DNA of 64,000 bases from Flavipsychrobacter sp. (GTDB taxonomy: Bacteria > Bacteroidota > Bacteroidia > Chitinophagales > Chitinophagaceae): the NCBI GenBank assembly GCA_016786665.1, contig JAEUVZ010000018.1:1-64000 (forward strand). The letters run 5' to 3'. The notes below the pieces were generated by a model. It saw only the letters and a list, made by a program, of their open reading frames with translations, was not told where the DNA came from and made no database searches. Positions within the stretch are counted from its first letter, which is position 1; each line of letters begins with the position of its first letter. The translations under genes were made by a program, and so were the position numbers. Below, piece by piece: positions 43,093 through 51,036 of the stretch.

Positions 43093-43190
43093 AACTCAGT
43101 TTCCTTATTTCCCTTGTTAACAGGGAGCTTTTGTTAAAAAATACTCGTTCCTTCCTCGTCAAAAAAAACGCCGTGCCGCGTGGCCTTTCC

Positions 43191-43583
43191 CTATTCCTCC
43201 CACTCCAGGGCGCCCTTCTTAACGATGTAGATAAAACCACACAAAAAGAACGCCACGAACAGCAACACAGCTTTGAAACCTTCCCAGCCCAGCTCGGCAA
43301 AGTTGATGGCATAGGGATAAAAGAAAATCACTTCCACATCGAACAACACGAACAGTATCGCCACCAGGAAGTACTTGATGGCCATAGGCTGGCGGGCGTT
43401 CCCTACGGAGGGGATACCACTCTCGAAGTTGATGAGCTTGTCGGAAGTTCTTCTTTTGGGACCCAGCAAGTGGGTGACCACCATCATCACTATCACGAAA
43501 CCAATAGCTACTACAAGTTGCAGCGCTATAGGGAAGTAGTTGAACGGTGTGTTCTGGTCTGTAGCCAGCAGCAATAAATCCAT
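43191..43583 (-). CDS. nuoA: NADH-quinone oxidoreductase subunit A, first gene of the operon
   Basis: This 130-residue subunit has three membrane helices (LQLVVAIGFVIVMMVVTHL, YFLVAILFVLFDVEVIFFYP, FKAVLLFVAFFLCGFIYIV). The central acidic FDVEVIFFYP motif and the loop FESGIPSVGNAR are diagnostic. A consensus promoter 41-70 nt upstream makes it the start of the complex I transcription unit. Confidence 0.97.
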   Translation of the reverse strand: MDLLLLATDQNTPFNYFPIALQLVVAIGFVIVMMVVTHLLGPKRRTSDKLINFESGIPSVGNARQPMAIKYFLVAILFVLFDVEVIFFYPYAINFAELGWEGFKAVLLFVAFFLCGFIYIVKKGALEWEE

Positions 43584-43623
43584 ACTATATAAATTCCTTT
43601 AAAGTTTGATATACCGGCGGTTA

Positions 43624-43653
43624 CAAAGGTAAGTGTATGTACCGAAATTGCAA
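43624..43653 (-). promoter_or_regulatory. Promoter of the nuo operon
   Basis: On the minus strand, TTG (43653-43651) is followed after exactly 19 nt by TACCTTTG (43631-43624). This is a full match to the Bacteroidota housekeeping-sigma consensus TTG-N19..21-TAnnTTTG. Transcription would begin near 43617, leaving a leader of about 34 nt before nuoA. Confidence 0.8.
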
Positions 43654-43806
43654 GTTGTAACACCCCTATTATAAGCGCCCGCCATTTACCCGCCCCAGGC
43701 CGGGAAATAACCGTAGCATACACCTGCAAACTAACGATAAAATACCTACACGCATAAGTAGCGATTTCTTTATATTTTTATCGCCCCTGCGTCTACGGGC
43801 AAACAT

Positions 43807-44997
43807 ATGCATACTCTACAAAAAATAAAGATATTTCGCTTCTTATTATACCTTACGTACCTACCCTCGCTGCTGCTGGTGTATCCGTTCGCGCTGCTGC
43901 GGGCAAAGAACCGAAGCCACCTGTTCTTTTTCTTTGACCGGTATGGTATAGGGGGGGCGCAACGCATACACCTGGACATACTGCACTCGCTTCCGGATGT
44001 GCATAAACAACTCTATTTCACCCGTTTATCGAAAGACAAAAATCTTAAAGAGGCTTTTTACGGTGTACCCGGCACCGATGCCCGGGATATACATACCTGG
44101 TGCGACAACCTGTTGTTCCGGTTGTTTACGGTTCACTATTTCGCCTTTTACATCAACCGCCATCCTAAGGCACATGTGTTCAGCTCCAACAGCACCTTTT
44201 TCTTTGATATGTTGCCCTTTTTGCGGAAAGATGTGGTAAAAACGGAACTGCTGCACAACTTTACCCACGGTAAGAATGGGATGGAGTTCTTCGGGCTGGG
44301 CAATGTACACTACCTGCAGTACCGGGTGGTGTATGATAACTTTACATTTAACAATATTCATCAGCAGTACGCGAAATATGGCGTTGCGGACGCGATGAAA
44401 GACCGCATCCTGTTCATAGAGCCGGGTGTGGTGATACACACTACCGAGGGCAAGAACTATGCGCCGCCCCTGCGGGTGCTGTATGCCGGCCGTGGCGGCC
44501 CCCAGAAACGGATACCGCTGCTGAACCGGGTGGCGGAACAGTGCCTGGACCGGAACCTGCCCATAGAGTTCCACTTTGCCGGCACTATGATGGACGAACT
44601 ATCGGAGGTAGTAAAATCGAAATCGGTGATACATGGAGAGGTGCGAGAGGCCAGTGAAATGAACCGCCTGTACCAGAACTGCAACGTGATACTGATGACC
44701 TCGGCCTACGAAGGCTTCCCGATGCTGATAAAAGAGGGGATGGCCTGGGGCTGCATACCCGTAGTGACGGCACTGGAGGGTAATAAAACACACCTGCACC
44801 ATGGGCAAAACGCCCTGCTGATAAATGAGCCGGAAAATGAAGAAGGCGTAGTGAAGCAGGGAATAGAACTGCTGGCCTACCTGGCGGCTGACCAGGAACG
44901 GTTAAGAAGCCTGTCGGCGGATGCGTACCAGTATGCACGGGAACACTTTGACCGGGAAGCCTTTATGCAACGCTACCGCGACTTCCTGATGGGGTAG
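43807..44997 (+). CDS. GT4-family glycosyltransferase
   Basis: This 396-residue glycosyltransferase has a hydrophobic N-terminal stretch (FLLYLTYLPSLLLVYPFALL) that probably anchors it to the inner membrane, then a GT-B fold. Marks are FFFDRYGIGGAQRIHLDIL in the N-lobe, LRVLYAGRGGPQKRIPLL at the start of the C-lobe, and the GT4 acid loop EGFPMLIKEGMAWGCIPV (about residues 301-318). It probably adds a sugar to a lipid-linked glycan. It opens a small glycan group and its 3' end overlaps the converging methyltransferase gene by 35 nt. Sugar specificity cannot be read from sequence. Confidence 0.88.
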   Translation: MHTLQKIKIFRFLLYLTYLPSLLLVYPFALLRAKNRSHLFFFFDRYGIGGAQRIHLDILHSLPDVHKQLYFTRLSKDKNLKEAFYGVPGTDARDIHTWCDNLLFRLFTVHYFAFYINRHPKAHVFSSNSTFFFDMLPFLRKDVVKTELLHNFTHGKNGMEFFGLGNVHYLQYRVVYDNFTFNNIHQQYAKYGVADAMKDRILFIEPGVVIHTTEGKNYAPPLRVLYAGRGGPQKRIPLLNRVAEQCLDRNLPIEFHFAGTMMDELSEVVKSKSVIHGEVREASEMNRLYQNCNVILMTSAYEGFPMLIKEGMAWGCIPVVTALEGNKTHLHHGQNALLINEPENEEGVVKQGIELLAYLAADQERLRSLSADAYQYAREHFDREAFMQRYRDFLMG

Positions 44998-45709
44998 CCG
45001 GCTTTTCCATCACTACCAGGTTATTGAGGTAATAATCGGACCGTTTTACTTTTTTCGGCAATATCTTGTTGAGTGCCAGGGCTGGAATAAACCAGGTGCT
45101 GATGAACAGGAAAAAGCACAAAGCCTCTAATACCCTGGGGCGGTGAGGGATGAGAAAGTATATGTACGCAACCATCCCTTGCAGCAGGCACTCAAAGTAG
45201 CTCCCGGTTTTCTCATAGTTCACAACCGAGAATCCATTTTTTTCCACCAGGTGCTTCAGCCCGAATGAAGTGTAGCGGGCATAATCGTAGGGCTGCTCGT
45301 GCTCGGGCCAGAAAAAAGGACATGTAATCATTATTCTACCTCCCGGCTTTACAACACGGTACAGCTCCTGCAGTACTTCGTCAGGATTAAAGACGTGCTC
45401 CAACACCTCGCTGGCGAACGCCGCGTCGAAATGATTATCGGGGAAGGGTATATTCTTCCCGTCGTAGAAAACATCGGCACGCAGACCGGTATTGCGCGCG
45501 CTAACCTCTGTTTCATAGTCAACGCCGATGTATTGGTTGTAGTTGAACAAGCTCATATAGGGCTTGGTGCCACAACCAAAGTCGAGTATGTTACCGGTGA
45601 GGAAGTGCGCATTGTCCCTAATAGCCGTAAATAACCGTTTCCGGGTAAGGTAGAACGGATTATGAAAAACGCTGTGCCACCTGGGCATGAAAGCTTCAGA
45701 GATATTCAC
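44963..45709 (-). CDS. Class I SAM-dependent methyltransferase
   Basis: This 248-residue methyltransferase carries motif I LDFGCGTKPY (residues 42-51), the acidic end of strand 2 (YIGVDYE), motif post-I around FDAAFASEVLEHVFNPDEVL and motif III PGGRIMITCPFFWPEHEQPYD; this is the Methyltransf_11 type. Its C-terminal part has a hydrophobic pair (YIYFLIPH, FLFISTWFIPALAL), so it may touch the membrane. The start read here is GTG at 45709, as an in-frame stop lies just upstream; ATG at 45688 is an alternative. Likely target: a surface glycan or its lipid carrier, by context. Confidence 0.85.
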   Translation of the reverse strand: MNISEAFMPRWHSVFHNPFYLTRKRLFTAIRDNAHFLTGNILDFGCGTKPYMSLFNYNQYIGVDYETEVSARNTGLRADVFYDGKNIPFPDNHFDAAFASEVLEHVFNPDEVLQELYRVVKPGGRIMITCPFFWPEHEQPYDYARYTSFGLKHLVEKNGFSVVNYEKTGSYFECLLQGMVAYIYFLIPHRPRVLEALCFFLFISTWFIPALALNKILPKKVKRSDYYLNNLVVMEKPATPSGSRGSVA

Positions 45710-45897
45710 TTGCTATTCTGTTTGTGTAGTGAGGCCGGGTGCATACCTGCCGAAACTCCATAAAGACGTAAAAATATTAAAATTGGCTGCAAATAATCAA
45801 GATAGCGGGGAAGCACATTCGCTAAAGGGCGGTATTCCGGCCACATCGGAAGCAGAGTATTGCGGATGCGATAATGACAAAAAACACCTGTGACACC

Positions 45898-46662
45898 CTA
45901 GGCAAACTTGATGGCCACGCGCCCCGTGTCGTCTATACGATTCAGCAATATTTTTACCTTGTTCTTTTCCATGTATTCATCTACGGCCTTTTTAGCGCCT
46001 TGCCAAAAACCGTAGTCATCTATAATCAGTACCCCACCGGCTTCCAGCTTTGGGAACAGGTATTCCAACTCCATGCGGGTAGACTCATACCAATCGGTAT
46101 CGAGGCGAAGTAATGCCAACTTTTCCTGCGACTGGAACGCAGGGAGCGTATCCTCCACTTTGCCCTTCACATAATGCACCTTATCGGCGGGATATCCCGT
46201 GCGGTTCATGTTGTTCTGGACGTCATTGAGGTCGGCATAGCACCAGATATTGTTGAGGGTGTTTCCCGGCCTGGCTTTTTCCAGCAGCGACCGGGCTGAG
46301 TTTCCCTCCCCGTCAAGGTCGGCATCGCCGGGTGCGGACATCCCCTCAAACGTATCGAAAAGGAACAAAGACCTGTCCCTGCTTTTAAACTTTTCCAGCG
46401 TAAGCGCTATCATCATAGAGCTGCCACCGCGCCAAACCCCGCACTCATAGAAATCCCCGGGAATATCGTGCTTTAGTATGTATTCTACCGATTTGTACAG
46501 CGCATACATCCGCTCAATGCTGGTCATTGTGTATGGCTTGCAGATATTATAGAGGTCGATAAACTCGTCGTATTCCTTCAACCGTTCCTTACCATGAAAA
46601 ACGATTTCTACGCCCAGCTTGCCTGCTGTTCTCGCAATAAACTTCTTGATATGCTCCTTCAT
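45898..46662 (-). CDS. TylF/MycF-family O-methyltransferase
   Basis: This 254-residue protein matches the TylF/MycF (macrocin O-methyltransferase) family, which methylates sugar hydroxyls. Signatures are FYECGVWRGGSSMM, LFLFDTFEGMSAP, LALLRLDTDWYEST and GGVLIIDDYGFWQGAKKAVDEY. The frame is open upstream to 46749, but that extension is Cys/Gly-rich and unlike the family; MKEHIKKF at 46662 is the better start and lies behind a good promoter. In Bacteroidota such enzymes usually modify surface polysaccharides; the neighbouring flippase and glycosyltransferase fit that. Confidence 0.87.
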   Translation of the reverse strand: MKEHIKKFIARTAGKLGVEIVFHGKERLKEYDEFIDLYNICKPYTMTSIERMYALYKSVEYILKHDIPGDFYECGVWRGGSSMMIALTLEKFKSRDRSLFLFDTFEGMSAPGDADLDGEGNSARSLLEKARPGNTLNNIWCYADLNDVQNNMNRTGYPADKVHYVKGKVEDTLPAFQSQEKLALLRLDTDWYESTRMELEYLFPKLEAGGVLIIDDYGFWQGAKKAVDEYMEKNKVKILLNRIDDTGRVAIKFA

Positions 46663-46718
46663 CGGAATAAAATGGTGGTATAGCCAGCCTGCACCCTGGC
46701 AGGCGCAGACTTGCCCGG

Positions 46719-46749
46719 TAAAAGTACACAAGCCCCCCAAACAAAACAA
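46719..46749 (-). promoter_or_regulatory. Promoter of the TylF-like gene
   Basis: On the minus strand, TTG (46749-46747), a 20-nt spacer and TACTTTTA (46726-46719) match the Bacteroidota consensus except for the last base. It lies 56 nt upstream of the chosen start codon and supports that start over the longer frame, whose first codon it overlaps. Confidence 0.65.
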
Positions 46750-46846
46750 AAATGGCCAATATGGGTGGCTTCTGCCGTAGTAATTATCATTAATAGTATT
46801 TTTACCCGGGCAATCTGCTCACCAATCAATCAACCGCTTTACCAGT

Positions 46847-48334
46847 ATGGGGATCGTCTTCCGCCAATCCATAAAAGGTACTATCGCCATTGCTGCCGGA
46901 GCGGTGCTGGGTGCGCTTCTCAACTATGGCTACACCTTTGCCCTTACTAAAGAGCAGCTGGGCTATACCACTATATTCCCGTTGCAGGCGGGGCTGTTCC
47001 ATATACTGGTAATATTTGGGCTGAGCAGCACGATACTGAACTTCTCTAACCGCTACCCGGATGGCGATGAGCGCCGGAAGATACTGCTGACCCTGGGCGC
47101 CGTGGTGCCTCTGGCGGGCGTAGCCATACTATCGGTGCCGTACTATATATATAAGGCGGAGATACTCCAGTTCTTTAAACCGCAGGACAGGGCCCTTGCC
47201 GGCACCTTCTATGGCATTATACCCTACTTTGTATTTATATGGGCATACCAGACGGCGCTGGAGTGGTACCTGGTATCGCAATCGAAAGTGACGAAAGCCT
47301 CGCTGATAAAGGATGTGGCTATCCGCGCGCTCAACGGCGTGCTGCTGCTGCTGCTGTACTTCCACGTAATAGGGTTTTCCGAATTTATCTACGGGATAGT
47401 AGGGAGCTACACCGTATCGCTGTTACTCTTTATAGTAACCGCAGCCCGGACTCCGAACTTCGGCTATTCCTTTAAGTGGAAGGTATTCAGCAGGGCCGAG
47501 TATAAAGAAATCTTTCAATACTCGTGGTATCATATGCTGGTATCGGCCACGCTGAATATGCTGGGATTTGTAGACGTGCTGCTGCTGGTGAGCCTGGCCC
47601 CACGCGGTCTGGACCCCGCCGCGGTATATGGGCGGGCAGTATTTATAGTGGCCCTAATGGTAATACCCTACCGGGCTATGAGCGCCGCATCGATCCCCAC
47701 CCTGAATGAGGCGTACCACTCCGGCGATACCCCCCGCCTGAAAAGTATTTTTACCCGGTCGGGCATCAACATCCTCATTGCCGCGATAGGGATGTTCCTG
47801 CTGATAGCCTGCAACCTGGATAACCTGGTGGGGATACTGCCCGAAGGGTATGAAAGCATAAAACCCGTGGTGCTGATACTGATGATAGGCCGGCTGGTGG
47901 ACATGGCTACCGGGCTGAATACCGAGCTGACGAGCGTGAGCACGTATTATAAATTTAACTTCCGGATATCGTTCCTGCTGGTGGCCCTGCTGGTACTGTT
48001 CTGCTACCTGCTGATACCCCAATACGATATATATGGAGCCGCATGGGCCTCTACCATAGCGCTGGCTTTGTTCAACATAGCGAAAATGACCTTCCTGTGG
48101 GTGAAGATGGACATAGTGCCCTTTACCAGGGGTACGCTGGGGGTGCTGGCAAGCGGGGCGGTAGCCTTTGCGCCGGGGTACTTTCTGCCGCAGATGCTGC
48201 CGCCGGTTGGGGATACATTGCTGCGCTCGGGCATAATAGCCCTTTGCTATGTGGCCATGCTGCTGTGGCTGCGCCCCTCGCACGACCTGAATGAATACCT
48301 GAAAAGCATCCGCTCCAGCAAGCGCCTCTTTTAA
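46847..48334 (+). CDS. Wzx-type polysaccharide flippase
   Basis: This 495-residue MOP-superfamily transporter has about fourteen membrane helices spread over the whole length, with the usual start FRQSIKGTIAIAAGAVLGALLNYGYTF and family-like stretches YSWYHMLVSATLNMLGFVDVLLL, YRAMSAASIPTLNEAYHSGD and IGRLVDMATGLNTEL. It should flip undecaprenyl-linked oligosaccharides across the inner membrane. It is divergent from the TylF-like gene; together with the GT4 enzyme it supports a small glycan-assembly group, though no polymerase or ligase is seen in the window. Confidence 0.88.
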   Translation: MGIVFRQSIKGTIAIAAGAVLGALLNYGYTFALTKEQLGYTTIFPLQAGLFHILVIFGLSSTILNFSNRYPDGDERRKILLTLGAVVPLAGVAILSVPYYIYKAEILQFFKPQDRALAGTFYGIIPYFVFIWAYQTALEWYLVSQSKVTKASLIKDVAIRALNGVLLLLLYFHVIGFSEFIYGIVGSYTVSLLLFIVTAARTPNFGYSFKWKVFSRAEYKEIFQYSWYHMLVSATLNMLGFVDVLLLVSLAPRGLDPAAVYGRAVFIVALMVIPYRAMSAASIPTLNEAYHSGDTPRLKSIFTRSGINILIAAIGMFLLIACNLDNLVGILPEGYESIKPVVLILMIGRLVDMATGLNTELTSVSTYYKFNFRISFLLVALLVLFCYLLIPQYDIYGAAWASTIALALFNIAKMTFLWVKMDIVPFTRGTLGVLASGAVAFAPGYFLPQMLPPVGDTLLRSGIIALCYVAMLLWLRPSHDLNEYLKSIRSSKRLF

Positions 48335-48426
48335 GCAGGCGGGCGGGAGCGACAAGTGTTACAAATAAACTTTCATATGAACAAGCGATGATTATTCATC
48401 AAAACCCTTATTTTTGCCTCCCTTCA

Positions 48427-49071
48427 ATGATAAGTATGGAATACAGAGAAATAGTAGCAGTAACCGGAATAGGCGGACTTTTTCAATTAGTTGCCACAAA
48501 AGCTGATGGCGCTATTGTTCGTAACCTGGCTGATAAGACCACGAAATTCATTTCGGCGCGCCTGCACAATGTGACGCCGCTGGAAAGCATAGAAGTATAT
48601 ACTACCGGCGATAACGTGCGCCTGCACGAAGTGTTTGAAATGATGAAGAATGACAGCACGCCGGTTGCCGACCCTAAAAAGACGGACGACAAAGGCATAA
48701 AGGCCTACTTTAAGGGCATCTTCCCAGCCTTTGATGAAGACCGTGTGTATGTGAGCGACATGAAGAAGATGCTGAAGTGGTTTGAGCTGCTGAAAGCCAA
48801 CGACCTGCTGAACTTTGACGCCTATAAGCCACAGGAAGAGGGCGAAGAAGCAACGGCCGCAGAAGAAGTGAAAGAAGAGGCACCTGCGAAAAAAGCAGTG
48901 AAAAAGAAAGCCGCAGAAGCGGACACTACTGACGGTGAAGCAAAGCCCGCCAAGAAAGCTGCAAAAAAGAAAAAAGCGGAAGACCCGGCTGAACTCTTTG
49001 CTGAAGGCGACGCGGCTACGGAAAAGCCCGCCAAGAAAGCTGCCGCCAAGAAAAAGAAAACAGAAGAGTAA
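48427..49071 (+). CDS. DUF5606 protein with histone-like lysine tail
   Basis: This protein of about 214 residues has an N-terminal DUF5606 domain (about residues 4-140: YREIVAVTGIGGLFQLVATK, RLHNVTPLESIEVYT, FPAFDEDRVYVSDMKKMLKW) and a low-complexity tail (about 145-214) of repeated PAKKAAKKKK and VKKKAAE units that resembles histone H1 and bacterial histone-like tails. Two in-frame ATGs lie at 48427 and 48436; a TATTTTTG box at 48409-48416 precludes the longer frame opening at 48388. The tail suggests nucleic-acid or other polyanion binding. The domain's function is unknown to me. Confidence 0.85.
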   Translation: MISMEYREIVAVTGIGGLFQLVATKADGAIVRNLADKTTKFISARLHNVTPLESIEVYTTGDNVRLHEVFEMMKNDSTPVADPKKTDDKGIKAYFKGIFPAFDEDRVYVSDMKKMLKWFELLKANDLLNFDAYKPQEEGEEATAAEEVKEEAPAKKAVKKKAAEADTTDGEAKPAKKAAKKKKAEDPAELFAEGDAATEKPAKKAAAKKKKTEE

Positions 49072-49090
49072 TAACTACTTGCCTGATAGC

Positions 49091-49121
49091 AGAAACGCCC
49101 GGAAAAAATCCGGGCGTTTCT
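49091..49121. terminator. Intrinsic terminator after the DUF5606 gene
   Basis: A perfect 12-bp stem (49091-49102 with 49110-49121) closes a 7-nt A-rich loop and is followed by a T-rich tract on the plus strand. It also faces the converging surface-protein gene ending at 49179. Confidence 0.85.
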
Positions 49122-49178
49122 TTGTTTAGTCTGCTTTGAAGAACCTGGTGGTTTGGGAGGAGCCGGGGCTTTGTAACT

Positions 49179-51032
49179 TTAGTTTTTGGTAAAGGATGAA
49201 ACCCTATGGTATCCTTCGGCAGTGATGCGGATAAAGTACAGGCCCGGGGGCATGTTACCATCCAACACAATAGCCTTTTCTATTTTGCGGTCTTTGATGG
49301 GGGCCTCGTGCATGGTAAGTACCCTGCCCGCCACATCGGTAATGAGCAACTGCGCCATACCCGTGGCAACCGGCAGCACAGCGTACACGTTAACCTCTGC
49401 CGAGGCCGGGCTAGGGAAAATCCGCCACTCTTCATCGCCCACCACAGCATCAGCCACAGACAATACCACGTTGGACTTGCTTTGGCAGCCGTTGCCATCG
49501 GTAGCCACTACAAAGTAGTCGCCCCAGGTATTACGGGGACAGTTTGGGGATGTTTGCCCCGCAATAGGCGCACTATTCCTGTACCACTGATATGCCGCAA
49601 ATCCGGGCGTGGCGGTAAATTCGTTGCCGTTCTGCGTTATTGAAACCGGTGTGGCCGCTCCGGCGGACTGGGCCACCGTAAAGGTGGCAGAATAAGTAGA
49701 GCACGGCGCCTGATAGAACCACTGATTCGTGAGATATCCTGATATCCGTAATGAATACTCTCCCGGAGCAGATGCCACCCAATAAGGGGCGTTCACACTA
49801 TTGTAGAGACCGACGCCGTTTTGTAACCAATACCAGGTGTAATTATTGCCATCATACCCGGCGGTATCTACCACTGCCTTAAGTACAGCCACTCCATCCG
49901 TACATACATTGTTTCCCGCCTGCGCATCAATTGCTATACCCGGTACCCCCTGAGAAACTTTCATTTTTGTAATTGTAACAGGACAATGGCCGTTGCCGGT
50001 GGACACCACTACACTATACATGCCAGCACGATTGATATAAAGGAGATAATTGTTTGCCCCGGGTATTTCCGAGCCATTCCTACTCCATTGATATTGCTTG
50101 ACACCGGTAAATCCATCGATGTGAGTGTTAGTGAATGCATTAAGAGTACCGAAGAGGGTGTCGCACAGAAGGCCTGGTGAATAGGTAGCGATATCGGGGT
50201 CAAGAATTGAACCACCTGTATTTGGATATCTAAATGACGCTACCTGCCTGGCGGTATATGCACTGCTCCCACAGACGTTATTTGCTCTAACAAGAATGTA
50301 ATCTGTGGGACTAGTGGTACTTGCCAAGTTGCAACCACTATTAGCAGTTCTGCTTAATGATGTTGTAGTACCAAAAAAAGGGGACCATGAGAGGTTATAT
50401 GCTGACCATGTATAGGACATAGCACCGGGAACCGCCGCTATGGAATAGGTGACAGTTGACCCACAACAAATAGTATCGGGGCCACCAACGAAAACCGGGG
50501 ATGCCGGGATGTAATTCTGAGTAATAATACGGGCACCTGACGTGCCTAAACACCCCATAGAATCGACTACGACAGTGTAGCTTCCCGCTACAGAAGCCGA
50601 ATGTGTATTGCTATCTGCACCCGGCAAAGGCAATCCATCTAAGTACCACTGATAAGCACTGCCCATAGTTGCCGCCAGGGTCACCGCAGTACCGGGACAT
50701 ATGAAGGTGTCGCCAGCCGTAATAATGGCTGCCTGTGGTTGTACCGTATTGGCCACTACCGTTACCGCAGCAGAAGTGTCTATGCAACCCGAAGAGTCTA
50801 CCACCACCACATAGCTGCCCGAAGCGCTTACGGTAAGCGTATTGGTTACGAGCAGCGCGAAGTAGTTTCCGTCTTTGTACCACTTATACACACTTCCCGG
50901 GCTGGCCTGGAAGGTTACTGACCCCGGCGCACAAAATGTGGTGGGCCCCAGGGGGGTGATGGTAGCATTGCACTGGGCGGATAACTGCTGCGCGAGGCAA
51001 CAAAGAGAGAACAGAAGTAAAAGTGAACGCAT
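49179..51032 (-). CDS. Secreted Ig-like repeat protein with T9SS type A tail (copy A)
   Basis: This 617-residue protein has a signal peptide (MRSLLLLFSLCCLAQQLSAQ), several Ig-like domains, each with a paired pattern such as VYKWYKDGNYF and YQWYLDGLPLPG with later GSYTVVVDSMGC, and a type A T9SS sorting domain at the end (FPSPASAEVNVY to GYHRVSSFTKN). The frame continues 87 nt upstream but that part only mirrors the preceding gene's 3' end in another phase, so MRSLLLLF is the start. It follows copy B by 4 nt and shares a nearly identical 3' end with it. An adhesion role is inferred. Confidence 0.86.
   Translation of the reverse strand: MRSLLLLFSLCCLAQQLSAQCNATITPLGPTTFCAPGSVTFQASPGSVYKWYKDGNYFALLVTNTLTVSASGSYVVVVDSSGCIDTSAAVTVVANTVQPQAAIITAGDTFICPGTAVTLAATMGSAYQWYLDGLPLPGADSNTHSASVAGSYTVVVDSMGCLGTSGARIITQNYIPASPVFVGGPDTICCGSTVTYSIAAVPGAMSYTWSAYNLSWSPFFGTTTSLSRTANSGCNLASTTSPTDYILVRANNVCGSSAYTARQVASFRYPNTGGSILDPDIATYSPGLLCDTLFGTLNAFTNTHIDGFTGVKQYQWSRNGSEIPGANNYLLYINRAGMYSVVVSTGNGHCPVTITKMKVSQGVPGIAIDAQAGNNVCTDGVAVLKAVVDTAGYDGNNYTWYWLQNGVGLYNSVNAPYWVASAPGEYSLRISGYLTNQWFYQAPCSTYSATFTVAQSAGAATPVSITQNGNEFTATPGFAAYQWYRNSAPIAGQTSPNCPRNTWGDYFVVATDGNGCQSKSNVVLSVADAVVGDEEWRIFPSPASAEVNVYAVLPVATGMAQLLITDVAGRVLTMHEAPIKDRKIEKAIVLDGNMPPGLYFIRITAEGYHRVSSFTKN
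49180..49529. repeat. 350-bp near-identical block, copy A
   Basis: This block encodes the C-terminal sorting domain of copy A and the end of its last Ig-like domain. Compared by eye with 51038-51387 it differs at about five of 350 positions, whereas the middles of the two genes are far less alike. Recent duplication or gene conversion explains this best. Confidence 0.85.
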
Positions 51033-51036
51033 AGAG

